From Phaeobacter porticola (lineage in GTDB: Bacteria; Pseudomonadota; Alphaproteobacteria; Rhodobacterales; Rhodobacteraceae): a stretch of 64,000 nucleotides of DNA. The translations under genes and the position numbers were made by a program. The DNA is taken from the NCBI RefSeq assembly GCF_001888185.1, contig NZ_CP016367.1, positions 20,851 through 84,850 of the forward strand. Direction: 5' to 3'. Shown here in pieces: positions 54,309 through 63,956 of this stretch. Each line of letters opens with the position of its first letter. The first letter of the stretch is position 1. The notes under the pieces were generated by a model. The model saw only the letters and a list, made by a program, of their open reading frames with translations. It was not told the origin of the DNA and did no database searches.

Positions 54309-55148
54309 TTAGTTGCTAAGGACGCACAGCCCCTTTGATTTTTGGAAATTTTTGTTGCATTCCCAACGGCTGCCCGACCTGTCAAGATGCGCGTTTTCGG
54401 GAACGTTTATGAATTCGCATGTCTCGTTAGAGGCGGCGTATCCCCGATCACACTTCCACCCTTTGCCGTAGGTTGCATCGTCAAAATATGCATTCGCGGG
54501 GATTGCAACAGCTTCGCACAGACCAGCTTGTTCAAAGAAGCCGCGCTCACAAGTCCAAGGCTGACCGTATCCTGATCCATTCAGATAGGCGTTGGCTGGA
54601 ACTGCGATGGCAGTACACCGATCACCAGTTGCTTCGAACCCGCGTTCGCACATCCACGTGGAGCCATATGAGGCATCTGCCAAGTATGCATTTGCGGGCA
54701 ATACGATCTCCTGACATGTGTCATCGACCTTGATGTAGCCGCGCAAACACCGCCACCGTTCGCCTGAGGGGTCCAAGAACCCACCTTCGGGCACCTCTAC
54801 TGCAACACATGCAGCTTCATCGGTTCTGCGAAACCCATGCAGACATTCCCATCCGGACCCGTAGGATCGGTTCGTGTCATATGCGTTTTGCGGCACGACC
54901 ACAGCGACGCAGGCATTCTCGTTCAGGCGGAACCCGATATTACATTCCCATCCATCACCGTAACTTTTGGCACTGGCGTTGTCAGGCATTGGCTGACCGG
55001 CGGTTTGTCCAAATGCAGGGAGTGCAAAAAGCATGACCGCCAAAATCGAACCCAAAAATAGGGCCATGACCGTTGGTGTTTGCGCAGGGCCACAGGCAGC
55101 GATGGCATGTGGATCGCGATGCTTCGTGAGTTGTGATTTACGATCCAC
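54309..55148 (-). CDS. Secreted protein with seven ~33-residue two-Cys repeats
   Basis: 279 residues. After a signal/anchor region (MALFLGSILAVMLFALPAFG) come about seven repeats of the pattern YG-x-GW-x-C-x-RGF...C...VPANAY, each with two cysteines (e.g. YGSTWMCERGF, YGQPWTCERGF, YGKGWKCDRGY). The last is shortened and ends KGLCVLSN. Cys pairs suggest small disulfide modules on a periplasmic or surface protein. The start is a GTG at 55148 that overlaps the upstream gene by 11 bases; an internal ATG at 55067 also keeps the hydrophobic segment. No function is known. Confidence 0.75.
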   Translation of the reverse strand: MDRKSQLTKHRDPHAIAACGPAQTPTVMALFLGSILAVMLFALPAFGQTAGQPMPDNASAKSYGDGWECNIGFRLNENACVAVVVPQNAYDTNRSYGSGWECLHGFRRTDEAACVAVEVPEGGFLDPSGERWRCLRGYIKVDDTCQEIVLPANAYLADASYGSTWMCERGFEATGDRCTAIAVPANAYLNGSGYGQPWTCERGFFEQAGLCEAVAIPANAYFDDATYGKGWKCDRGYAASNETCEFINVPENAHLDRSGSRWECNKNFQKSKGLCVLSN

Positions 55149-55491
55149 CTAAGGCGAGCTCCGCAAGACATGCGTCTGCCAAGTCCCGGCTTGGGGCATC
55201 TGTGCCCGGCAACGTGGCCCAGCCGGTTTCCATCATCGCATTGCGCTGCTGAAAGCCGGAAGCTTCTCGAAGCGTTGCCAGTATTTCGACCCGTTCCACA
55301 TCCGCTTCTGAAAGGCCTAGACAGACCGGCACCATGGCCAAGGTGACTTGCTCTGCGGCAAAGCTATCAGCCATCTCCTGCGCACCGCCTGCAGTTGTCC
55401 AGCCGCCCCAGGTGAAGCCAAGAATAGAGACGGCAACCGCACCAACCAAGGCACCGTAGACACCGGGTTTCGTCCATTCGGGAAATGTCAT
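55138..55491 (-). CDS. Single-pass membrane hypothetical protein
   Basis: 117 residues. One N-terminal membrane helix (PGVYGALVGAVAVSILGFTW) is followed by a helical periplasmic domain with two cysteines (VCLGLSEADVERVE, DACLAEL). Its ATG overlaps the stop of the gene upstream (ATGA), and its stop overlaps the GTG of the repeat protein, forming a compact three-gene operon. No family recognised. Confidence 0.6.
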   Translation of the reverse strand: MTFPEWTKPGVYGALVGAVAVSILGFTWGGWTTAGGAQEMADSFAAEQVTLAMVPVCLGLSEADVERVEILATLREASGFQQRNAMMETGWATLPGTDAPSRDLADACLAELALGGS

Positions 55492-55802
55492 TTTCGATCC
55501 TCTGGCGGAGAAAGCGCCGCATCGCTGTGATAGTTCGTCTCGGTCGCGGCCTGATCCCGGCTCAGCGCCTCTATCAAGTCGTTTTCAGAAATCGCGCGCA
55601 ACTCTGTACGTCCGGCATGGTTGCCCCTGCCGCGCACCGTCAGGTAGGTCGCCGTCCGTCGGTAAGCTTCGAAGCTCAACCCCTGGAGAAGCTCTTCTTC
55701 GACGAGAACTTCGTAATCTCCAGCCGACAGTTCGCCCGGGTATCCCGACAGGGTGAACGGGTTCGAAAACGTCACCGTCGATCTGGTCGACCGCATGTTC
55801 AT
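55488..55802 (-). CDS. Hypothetical protein, paralogue family with 49422 gene
   Basis: 104 residues with N-terminal TVTFSNPFTLSGYPGELSAG and DYEVLVEEELLQGLSFEAYR, matching in spacing the protein at 49422-49955. It is a short version lacking the C-terminal half. ATG at 55802 with GGTGA upstream. It is the first gene of the operon that ends with the Cys-repeat protein. Confidence 0.6.
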   Translation of the reverse strand: MNMRSTRSTVTFSNPFTLSGYPGELSAGDYEVLVEEELLQGLSFEAYRRTATYLTVRGRGNHAGRTELRAISENDLIEALSRDQAATETNYHSDAALSPPEDRK

Positions 55803-56068
55803 CTTTGGTCACCACGATGTTGGCAGATACGTCGCTCACCACTGTTGAAGGCCCCGTGAAGTCGGGGACGGACCAGTCGAACGATTTCTCCCCTTGTAGC
55901 TCGGGATCGTCCAACTGGCGCTGATGCATGTTAGTCCCGCGCACCGGACCGGCTGCGACCTTCCTGGGGGCAGTCGTCTGCACTGACCTGTGTAAGGGCG
56001 GCGAGACCGACCTGCGCGTATCCTTTGGAAAACAGGGGCGATCTGCGTTCCTGCAACCAAGGAATGGA

Positions 56069-56500
56069 ATGACAATGGCCAACCCCAATGTACTCAACCC
56101 GCACCCACCCGAGTTTGATCGGTTTCTCTATGCGTCCGTCGGCGAGGATCGAAATGGATATGTCGTGACAGTCCTCTCCACGCTCGCGCGGCTCGGCCTC
56201 GATCCATGGAAAGAAACCGCTGAGTTGGTCGCTCTGGGGCGCGATGCAGCGCGAGCGCGGTTGGGGACGCTGCTTACTCGATTTCCGGATGTTCCCACGC
56301 TCGAAAGCGATCACGGCAGGGTCGCAGGAGACTTGAGCCAGCTGCTTCCGGAAAGCCCGCCGTCGCAGACTCTGAAGCGAGCTGCCTCGACGGTCGCCGA
56401 CGGCAGCCTCGGAAAAAGCGGGGTAATCTGGACGATACTCGCGATCGTCTTTTTATTGTATCAGGTGATGTCGACTGTCGGGTCGGGATCAGGTCCATGA
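56069..56500 (+). CDS. Hypothetical protein with C-terminal membrane anchor
   Basis: 143 residues from the ATG at 56069, preceded by AAGGAA. The body is helical (FDRFLYASVGEDRNGYVVTV, then PWKETAELVALGRDAAR). The last ~25 residues form a membrane helix (SGVIWTILAIVFLLYQVM), suggesting a tail-anchored inner-membrane protein. It overlaps the following gene by 4 bases. No family recognised. Confidence 0.6.
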   Translation: MTMANPNVLNPHPPEFDRFLYASVGEDRNGYVVTVLSTLARLGLDPWKETAELVALGRDAARARLGTLLTRFPDVPTLESDHGRVAGDLSQLLPESPPSQTLKRAASTVADGSLGKSGVIWTILAIVFLLYQVMSTVGSGSGP

Positions 56501-56910
56501 CCGTTTCCGCTCAGACATCGACGCCAATGGGTCATTCCGCGCACAAGGCCGGGACGCTGTCGCCGCGCGAACAGGGCGTTCTCTGGGACATGGAGGAACA
56601 CTTCTGGACCAGTGGCGCCGACAACGCGCGGGCGACGACAGCGAACAACGCCATCATGATCTTCCCTTATCCGCCCGGCATCCTCCAGGGCGACCAGATC
56701 TGGACCCATCTAAAGCAGAGCACCGGCTGGCGCTCCGTCGTCATGGCCGAACGTCGCGTCACGCGGTGTCATGACATCGCCATTCTCACCTACCGGGTCT
56801 CGGCAGAGAAAGCTGACGTGCCGATCTACAAAGCGCTCTGCGCCTCCACATACCTTCACGATGACGACAGATGGCTGAGGATCTCCCACCAGCAAACCAT
56901 GGTGGCCTGA
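56497..56910 (+). CDS. NTF2/DUF4440-like protein
   Basis: 137 residues. The pattern of a helix (EQGVLWDMEEHFWTSGADNA) and then curved strands (VVMAERRVTRCHDIAILTYR, ASTYLHDDDRWLRISHQQT) fits the NTF2-like fold of DUF4440/SnoaL proteins, usually small-molecule binders or enzymes. ATGA overlap with the upstream membrane-anchored protein suggests they work together. Confidence 0.65.
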   Translation: MTVSAQTSTPMGHSAHKAGTLSPREQGVLWDMEEHFWTSGADNARATTANNAIMIFPYPPGILQGDQIWTHLKQSTGWRSVVMAERRVTRCHDIAILTYRVSAEKADVPIYKALCASTYLHDDDRWLRISHQQTMVA

Positions 56911-57124
56911 GTACCGCGGTGTCAATCGACCTGCCGGACGCGCAGGGACTAACCTGCGTCAGTGCGCCCGGGCGTTGATATCGGCTAGGTGAGATGTGCC
57001 CGCCGAATATTTGGTAGGGCATTTTTTCCGAGTACCAGAGAAGCGTGTGGACGTGCCAAACCCCAAAAGGTCGTCATGTCGGCGCGCTTACTATTCTCGG
57101 AACGTCCATGAAAGGACAATCCCA

Positions 57125-57313
57125 ATGACTCCCGAACAGAACAAGACCGCCGAGAAGATGACCTCCGTTAAGGCCGCCTGGGACAAGGCTCCCTCCGGCC
57201 CGAAGAAGGACGCGGCGCTGAAGCATTACCAGGCAGCAGAGAAGGCGAACACGGCGAAGAACGACGTCGAGACCAACAAGGAACTCGATGCGGCGACCCA
57301 CGCCCTCGCGTGA
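57125..57313 (+). CDS. Small helical protein, 62 residues
   Basis: ATG preceded by AAAGGA. The product (MTPEQNKTAEKMTSVKAAWD, then KHYQAAEKANTAKND) is a very soluble, Ala/Lys/Glu-rich helical protein resembling small stress-induced proteins. It lies between the NTF2-like gene and a convergent Crp/Fnr gene. Function unknown. Confidence 0.6.
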   Translation: MTPEQNKTAEKMTSVKAAWDKAPSGPKKDAALKHYQAAEKANTAKNDVETNKELDAATHALA

Positions 57314-57371
57314 CCTCCAGCGTCTGACGTGATCACCGGGGCCGCCTGCCAAACAAGGGAGGGCGGCCCTC

Positions 57372-58106
57372 TCATTTCAGGAGCGGCCCGGTCTGGTCCA
57401 GATAGGCCGGATCGAAATCAGCAAGTTCCACCAGCCCACCATGGTCGTGAAATGTCACTTGTCCGTCCCGAAAGGTCACCAGTCCACTCTCGCGAAGCTG
57501 GCGCAGGACGCGGTTCACATGGACCGCGCTCAGCCCCAGCGTATCGGCGAGGTGATACTGCGTCAGCGGGCAGTCGTAGCCTTCCTTGTCGCCCATGCCG
57601 ACCAGCGCAAGCCTCGATCCCAGCTCCAGCAGGAAATGCGCCATGCGGGCGTCCGCATCACGCCGACCGATCCCGACGAGATGCTCCACGACCATCGCCT
57701 CGTCGCGCGATGCTGCCCACAGAATGGCCGTGGCGAGACGTGGGGTCTCCGCGAAGGCCGCCAGAAGATCTGTCTTCAGGACTTCGACGGCCTCGATGTC
57801 CACGATGGGTTCGAAGCTGTGGTCCGACGTGCGCAAGAGAACGCTTCGCAACCCCAGAAAATCCCCCGGCACCTGGAAATCCACGATCTGGCGCGTCCCG
57901 TCGGCCTGTAGCTTGTAGGAACAGACCCAACCTGCAGAAAGAATATACGCGACCTGAGACGACTGGCCCTGATGCACCATATCGCGCCCCGCGACGAAGG
58001 ATCGACGACGCTGGTGCAGTCGTTCAAGCACCGCCAGCTCGACCTCCGACAGAGCGACGAAGGCCGAGAGCTTGCGCGTCAGAGGGCTGTGTTCAGCTGA
58101 TGTCAT
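57372..58106 (-). CDS. Crp/Fnr family transcriptional regulator
   Basis: 244 residues from the ATG at 58106, preceded by GGGAGGA. The cyclic-nucleotide-binding-like domain (residues ~15-130, SSQVAYILSAGWVCSYKLQA, PGDFLGLRSVLL) is followed by a Crp-type winged HTH (YHLADTLGLSAVHVNRVLRQ near 185). No Fnr-type Cys cluster is present, so it is not an oxygen-sensing Fe-S Fnr. It is probably a sensor of another signal. It is divergent from the small gene at 58251 and the groES-groEL operon, which it might influence. Confidence 0.85.
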   Translation of the reverse strand: MTSAEHSPLTRKLSAFVALSEVELAVLERLHQRRRSFVAGRDMVHQGQSSQVAYILSAGWVCSYKLQADGTRQIVDFQVPGDFLGLRSVLLRTSDHSFEPIVDIEAVEVLKTDLLAAFAETPRLATAILWAASRDEAMVVEHLVGIGRRDADARMAHFLLELGSRLALVGMGDKEGYDCPLTQYHLADTLGLSAVHVNRVLRQLRESGLVTFRDGQVTFHDHGGLVELADFDPAYLDQTGPLLK

Positions 58107-58250
58107 GGGTCCTCCCGGAGCGTCGTGACCCAAGTGCGAAAATCGGCCCGGACACTGCTCTGGATCAGTCCAGCATAGCGAAGTTCCTGCGAGAAGTACG
58201 GATCAATCTGAATTTCAACTTCCCGCGGTTGAGGATGCACCAGAAGGAAT

Positions 58251-58493
58251 ATGAGCATGTCCACGACGAGCGAACATGCAGGCCAGGCCGCCCTATCGAT
58301 CTGCGAGGCGCTCCTGCTTGCCTTGAACGATCGCGGGCTGCTGCCGGAGCACGAGATCGTGGGGGTTCTTCGCGACGCCGCAGCGACGCATGAGAACGCA
58401 GTCGGGACCGACCCCGAAACGGAAAGGCACCGAGCCGTCGCAGACTTGATCAACACAATCATTGCTGGCGGTAACTCTGTTCGGCGCTTGTGA
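58251..58493 (+). CDS. Hypothetical protein, 80 residues
   Basis: ATG at 58251 with AGAAGGA upstream; a second ATG at 58257 is also in frame. The product (HAGQAALSICEALLLALNDR, then IVGVLRDAAATHEN and VADLINTIIAGGNSV) is helical and soluble. It resembles small proteins found near Crp-like genes in roseobacters, but I do not recognise a family. Confidence 0.55.
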   Translation: MSMSTTSEHAGQAALSICEALLLALNDRGLLPEHEIVGVLRDAAATHENAVGTDPETERHRAVADLINTIIAGGNSVRRL

Positions 58494-58608
58494 CGTCAAG
58501 CTTCAACAGTGGGCGGGAGCATTTATGGATATGCACTCATGGAAAGCAAAAAAGATATTCTTTGAGGCGCTATTGTAGAACCGCTGCTGAGTCATCAGTT
58601 CAATAATA

Positions 58609-58635
58609 TTGGCACTCGGGTATGGCGAGCGCCAA
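58609..58635. promoter_or_regulatory. CIRCE-like operator upstream of groES
   Basis: TTGGCACTC at 58609-58617, nine bases (GGGTATGGC), then GAGCGCCAA at 58627-58635. The arms differ from a perfect palindrome at one position. This matches the CIRCE consensus TTAGCACTC-N9-GAGTGCTAA, the binding site of the HrcA heat-shock repressor. It lies about 55 bases before the groES start, as expected. Confidence 0.8.
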
Positions 58636-58689
58636 AGCACATCCTAACATCGCCATGCTCCCTTGGATATCCGAAGAAGGAGCACTTAC

Positions 58690-60659
<1,970 letters not shown>

Positions 60660-60769
60660 TCGCCCGCATCTCATTGGCAGGGCCCCTGGGGCGTCAAATC
60701 GCAAACTGACGAAGGCCAAGGGCGAAAGAAAAGAATCAGAAACAGAAATCTGGATTAGGAGGATCTGAC

Positions 60770-60904
60770 GTGTCAAAAGGTGACAAGAAGCGTGGAAACA
60801 GAGAAGCGAAGAAACCCAAGAAGGTGAAGGAAAAGGTCGTTGCGACAGCCGACTTCACGAAGGGCAAAGCCCTGAACAATCTTGGCGAGCACAAGAAGAA
60901 ATAG
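60770..60904 (+). CDS. Small basic protein, 44 residues
   Basis: Starts at a GTG at 60770 preceded by TAGGAGGATCTGAC, a near-ideal ribosome binding site, and ends at TAG 60902-60904. The product begins MSKGDKKRGNREAKKPKKVK and ends with EHKKK, very rich in Lys. Small basic proteins with this kind of MSKG-N-REAKKPKK opening are widespread in alphaproteobacteria, with unknown function; a nucleic-acid or ribosome association is plausible. It follows groEL by 110 bases and may share its regulation. Confidence 0.72.
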   Translation: MSKGDKKRGNREAKKPKKVKEKVVATADFTKGKALNNLGEHKKK

Positions 60905-61066
60905 GTGTCAGTCCACGTGATTTCATATCACGAAAGATGGAGCCAGATGGCAGCGGGAGAAGCAGCGGCTTGCTGCATCAGGCAGCCTCTGGGCCGCAAA
61001 GGAAGCGACGGTGAAGAGTTGCCGAAGAAAATGCGCAATACGCGTGTTTGATCGAGAAGTCGCGAG

Positions 61067-61300
61067 TTAGCGAATGCAACCCCGCGCCTGCTCTCGCATC
61101 ACGGCGTAGTCGCTGAGCATCTCCACGATTGCTGATCCCTCGGGCAGCAGGGCCAGCTCCTCTGCCGCCCGGACCTGAAACTCTCCGCAGAATTTGACGA
61201 CCGGCGGACATGCCCTGAGGCTCACAACATCAGAAGCGCCAGTTGCGCAGCCGGTCAGCCAGATCGTCGCGAGACAGAGGGCGACGCGCCGCGAACTAAA
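61067..61300 (-). pseudogene. Truncated Rz1-like spanin lipoprotein remnant
   Basis: On the minus strand a frame ending with TAA at 61069-61067 encodes a lipoprotein-like start (RVALCLATIWLTGCATG, lipobox LTGC) and a tail (VSLRACPPVVKFCGEFQVRA, then LPEGSAIVEMLSDYAVMREQ and CIR). This pattern resembles Rz1-type outer-membrane spanins encoded next to prophage or gene-transfer-agent lysis genes. No ATG, GTG or TTG begins the frame before the lipobox, so the 5' end appears cut off near 61300. No other phage gene lies beside it. Confidence 0.55.
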
Positions 61301-61564
61301 GAACGGGTCGTTTTTTGGACACTGCTGAAATCGGCCTGCTTTTCTCCGCGCATCAATGCGTGGCCTTTCAGCGCTGGGACTAGATCATTTCACTGGCCGG
61401 TTGCCCATACGACCTTCAAGGACCTCGCATACAAGGGCGGATTGCAAAAGAGCGCGACGGGACACGATATCGCTCGACCGAAACATGAACATGGACTGCA
61501 CACGACGCCGGTTAACCAGTTGCAATAATGACCAATTCTCCACAATCCATCACTGGACGATCTG
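61301..61564. other. Gap between lipoprotein remnant and HTH gene
   Basis: 264 bases with no credible gene. Short open frames here have Arg/Ser-rich composition and no ribosome sites. It probably holds degraded DNA at the junction of two blocks. Confidence 0.4.
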
Positions 61565-62632
61565 TCAGCCTGTCGCTTTCCACATCCTGTAGCGCCCCTG
61601 CCCTGTCACCTCGCGGATCAAAGCGCCCGCCTCCATCCATGCCAGATTGCGCTGGACGGCGGCGCGACTGGCTCCGGTCATGGCCTCAGCCATTGGGGCA
61701 GAGACCAACGGCCACTCTGTGAAGATCTTGCGCAACGCGACCGGCGTACGGCCCGATAATTGCTCCATGGAGTTTTCTGCCCTCCCGGTCCACGATTCAA
61801 TATCGTCAAGTGTTCGCATCGCCGTCAGAATCGCACTGCTCATCCCATCCAACCATCGGGCCAAGCGTTCGGGTGGCAAGCCCGAGGCACGCAGCCCCCC
61901 TGCCCCGCCCATAGCGAGCGGTGCAAAGATGGCGCCGCTTCCGTCGATTGCCGCGATCCTGGACGCGGTGACGGCGGCTTCCATCTGGTCGCCGTGCTGC
62001 CCGAGGCCCGCCAGGCTCCAGAGATGAAAGCCCATGCAAGCCCGCGTGATTGGATGTAAGTCGCCCGCAGCTGCCATGACATCCAGCCAACCGCCCGCGC
62101 GATCTTCGAAACGCTCTGCGCTGTCTTGAATGTTCTCGGGATCGCGGCGATCTAGGAAAGCGGCCAAGTCAACCTTCGGTCCGGGACCGACTGTCAGGCG
62201 CCGAACAGCCCATCCAACTCTTGCCAGGGCATTTGGGTCATCCTGTGCGCCTGACAACCGCATCGATACCCAGAGCGCCAGACGATCAGAACTCACCCGA
62301 TCTCCTGCGAACCAGCTAAGATCCGCCGCCTCGATCAAAGCGAGGCGGTACCGCCAACCTTCCGGGCCGCGCAGCAGCCTGTCATCCAGAGCTCCTAAGC
62401 GTCCAGCCACTCTTGCCAGTCGAGCAGCGTGAACGCCTTCTGCCTTTGCCCAGTCTTCGATGACAGCAGTGTCTGGCGGTTCCGCCCGTGGCCCAGGAGG
62501 CAAATCATCCGGTTCTTCCTCGAGTGGCCCAGGCAGAAACCAGAGATCCTCTTCGTGAGCCTCTTCACCCTTCTCGTTTGTGATGAGGGGGTCGTCGAAA
62601 TCATCAGAAAAAGTAGATGCTTGCGTCTTCAT
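61565..62632 (-). CDS. HTH protein, RHE_PE00001/DUF1612-like
   Basis: 355 residues. An acidic, Pro-rich N-terminus (residues 1-60) is followed by a helical region with RLGALDDRLLRGPEGWRYRL and WVSMRLSGAQDDPNALARVG. A C-terminal winged HTH is seen in PLVSAPMAEAMTGASRAAVQ and RNLAWMEAGALI. This is the layout of plasmid-borne DUF1612/HTH proteins of the RHE_PE00001 type found in rhizobia and roseobacters; the role is unknown, perhaps regulatory. A perfect 9-bp palindrome begins 2 bases upstream of its ATG, suggesting autoregulation. Confidence 0.65.
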   Translation of the reverse strand: MKTQASTFSDDFDDPLITNEKGEEAHEEDLWFLPGPLEEEPDDLPPGPRAEPPDTAVIEDWAKAEGVHAARLARVAGRLGALDDRLLRGPEGWRYRLALIEAADLSWFAGDRVSSDRLALWVSMRLSGAQDDPNALARVGWAVRRLTVGPGPKVDLAAFLDRRDPENIQDSAERFEDRAGGWLDVMAAAGDLHPITRACMGFHLWSLAGLGQHGDQMEAAVTASRIAAIDGSGAIFAPLAMGGAGGLRASGLPPERLARWLDGMSSAILTAMRTLDDIESWTGRAENSMEQLSGRTPVALRKIFTEWPLVSAPMAEAMTGASRAAVQRNLAWMEAGALIREVTGQGRYRMWKATG

Positions 62633-62633
62633 A

Positions 62634-62659
62634 TGTGCAAAATACTAATCTTTTGCACA
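62634..62659. promoter_or_regulatory. Perfect palindrome at start of HTH gene
   Basis: TGTGCAAAA at 62634-62642 and TTTTGCACA at 62651-62659 are exact inverse copies around an 8-base spacer (TACTAATC), lying immediately before the ATG at 62632. A protein bound here would block initiation. The half-site TTTTGCACA recurs at 48033-48041 near repC. Confidence 0.6.
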
Positions 62660-62773
62660 TTACCCAAGTAATTATGTGGCGGTTGCCGACGCTCTTTATA
62701 TAGTATGCGCGCGCGACTGGCGGTGGAACCTCTCAGATCGCGCTCAGCGCAAGGAAACCAAGGGATTATGGAT

Positions 62774-62858
62774 GAATGCAACGAGAGAGTAGTTGCTTGC
62801 ATTCGTTTAAAAACGGTCGTTTATTAGCAATGTATGAAACTGCAAAACGATTGTTTTG
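62774..62858. promoter_or_regulatory. Probable res/operator region of the recombinase
   Basis: Three symmetrical elements precede the recombinase: GAATGCAA (62774-62781) with TTGCATTC (62797-62804), AAACGGTCGTTT (62811-62822, near-palindrome) and CAAAACGATTGTTTTG (62843-62858, imperfect palindrome abutting the start). The last two share the form AAAC-N4-GTTT. Serine resolvases bind several such subsites in res, which overlaps their own promoter. Confidence 0.55.
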
Positions 62859-63743
62859 ATGCCCCTGATTGGTTATGCGCGCGTATCTACCGAGGATCAG
62901 ACCCCCCTGCCCCAGACGCAGGCCCTGAAATCCGCGGGCTGCGCCGAGATCCATGAAGAACAGGCCTCAGGCGGCAATCGTGCGCGGCCGGTACTTGCGC
63001 GGGTGTTAGAACGCATAGGTAAGGGCGACACGCTGGTTGTCGTGCGTATTGACCGTCTTGCCCGCTCATTATCGCATCTGCTGGAGGTGATCGAGCGACT
63101 GGAGGCCAAGGGTGCTTTCTTTCGTTCCATTCAGGACCCGATCGACACCGGATCCCCGCAAGGCAAGTTCACGTTGCAGGTTCTGGGCGCCGCGGCCGAG
63201 TTCGAGCGGGCGCTGATCCGGGAACGTACCAAGGCGGGGCTGGCGAGCGCCCGTACCAAGGGCCGGGTCGGCGGGAACCCTGGACTGCGGGCAAAAGACC
63301 CTGCTGCCCTTCGCAAAGTGCAGCTGGCGCGACAAGACGGCTACATGGAGCGTCTGAACGAGACGGCACAAGATTGGGTGCCCCATGTGCGCCGGTTGCG
63401 ACCCGACTTGGCCTGGGAAGACGTAGTGCGCATCATCAACGGCCCCTTGCCAGAGGCGCGTCGCTGGACCCAAAGCCGTCTCTTGCGCGCTGTGAAGGCA
63501 TATGTCCGCGACGGCTTCCTGCCGGCCGAGGTGCTGGCCCGCGCCGGGCGCCGCGAAACCGACGACCGTCTGCCCGCCATCGTCGCCGGAATCAAGGGCG
63601 CGGACCCCGACATCACGCTTCAGGCGATCTGCACACGGCTGCAGGCGATGCGCGAACGCACGCCGCGCGGGCGGACAAGCTGGCAGCCTTCGTCGGTGAA
63701 GATGCTGCTGGAGCGGGCCGAGAGGCTGGGGTTGCTCGACTGA
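62859..63743 (+). CDS. Serine recombinase (resolvase/invertase family)
   Basis: 294 residues from the ATG at 62859. The N-terminal catalytic domain has the nucleophilic Ser in GYARVSTEDQ near 10 and the Arg-rich VVRIDRLARSLSHL near 68, with GKFTLQVLGAAAEFERALI near 105-125. The C-terminal ~170 residues contain helical DNA-binding segments. It could resolve plasmid multimers or move a small element; the length is longer than Tn3 resolvase and shorter than large serine integrases. The palindromes just upstream support a resolvase with its own res site. Confidence 0.85.
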   Translation: MPLIGYARVSTEDQTPLPQTQALKSAGCAEIHEEQASGGNRARPVLARVLERIGKGDTLVVVRIDRLARSLSHLLEVIERLEAKGAFFRSIQDPIDTGSPQGKFTLQVLGAAAEFERALIRERTKAGLASARTKGRVGGNPGLRAKDPAALRKVQLARQDGYMERLNETAQDWVPHVRRLRPDLAWEDVVRIINGPLPEARRWTQSRLLRAVKAYVRDGFLPAEVLARAGRRETDDRLPAIVAGIKGADPDITLQAICTRLQAMRERTPRGRTSWQPSSVKMLLERAERLGLLD

Positions 63744-63947
63744 GATCCCGGAGAATCGTCCATCCGATTCTGCCGACTGATTTCTGTACGCACTCACAAT
63801 ACATCTTGTGGTCACTTCGCAGCTGGCAACGAGGTGTTGAAGTAGAGTGAGAGCATAGTCGCCCAAGACGCTGATTTTTAACAGTTTACCGTCGACAGAA
63901 ATGGGTGCCTTCAACGCCCCCAGGCCGCTCAACGGTTTGGTCTGGAT

Positions 63948-63956
63948 TTATCCACA
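63948..63956 (+). promoter_or_regulatory. DnaA box near right edge
   Basis: TTATCCACA, an exact match to the consensus DnaA-binding site, lies in a 257-base gene-free stretch after the recombinase, with AT-rich sequence on its right (TTTGCAAAACAATAAAG). It could belong to a replication origin that extends beyond the window. One box alone proves nothing. Confidence 0.4.

Noticed and set aside
57372..58106. Calling the Crp/Fnr regulator an oxygen-sensing Fnr
   Set aside because: The N-terminal Cys cluster needed for the Fe-S centre is absent.
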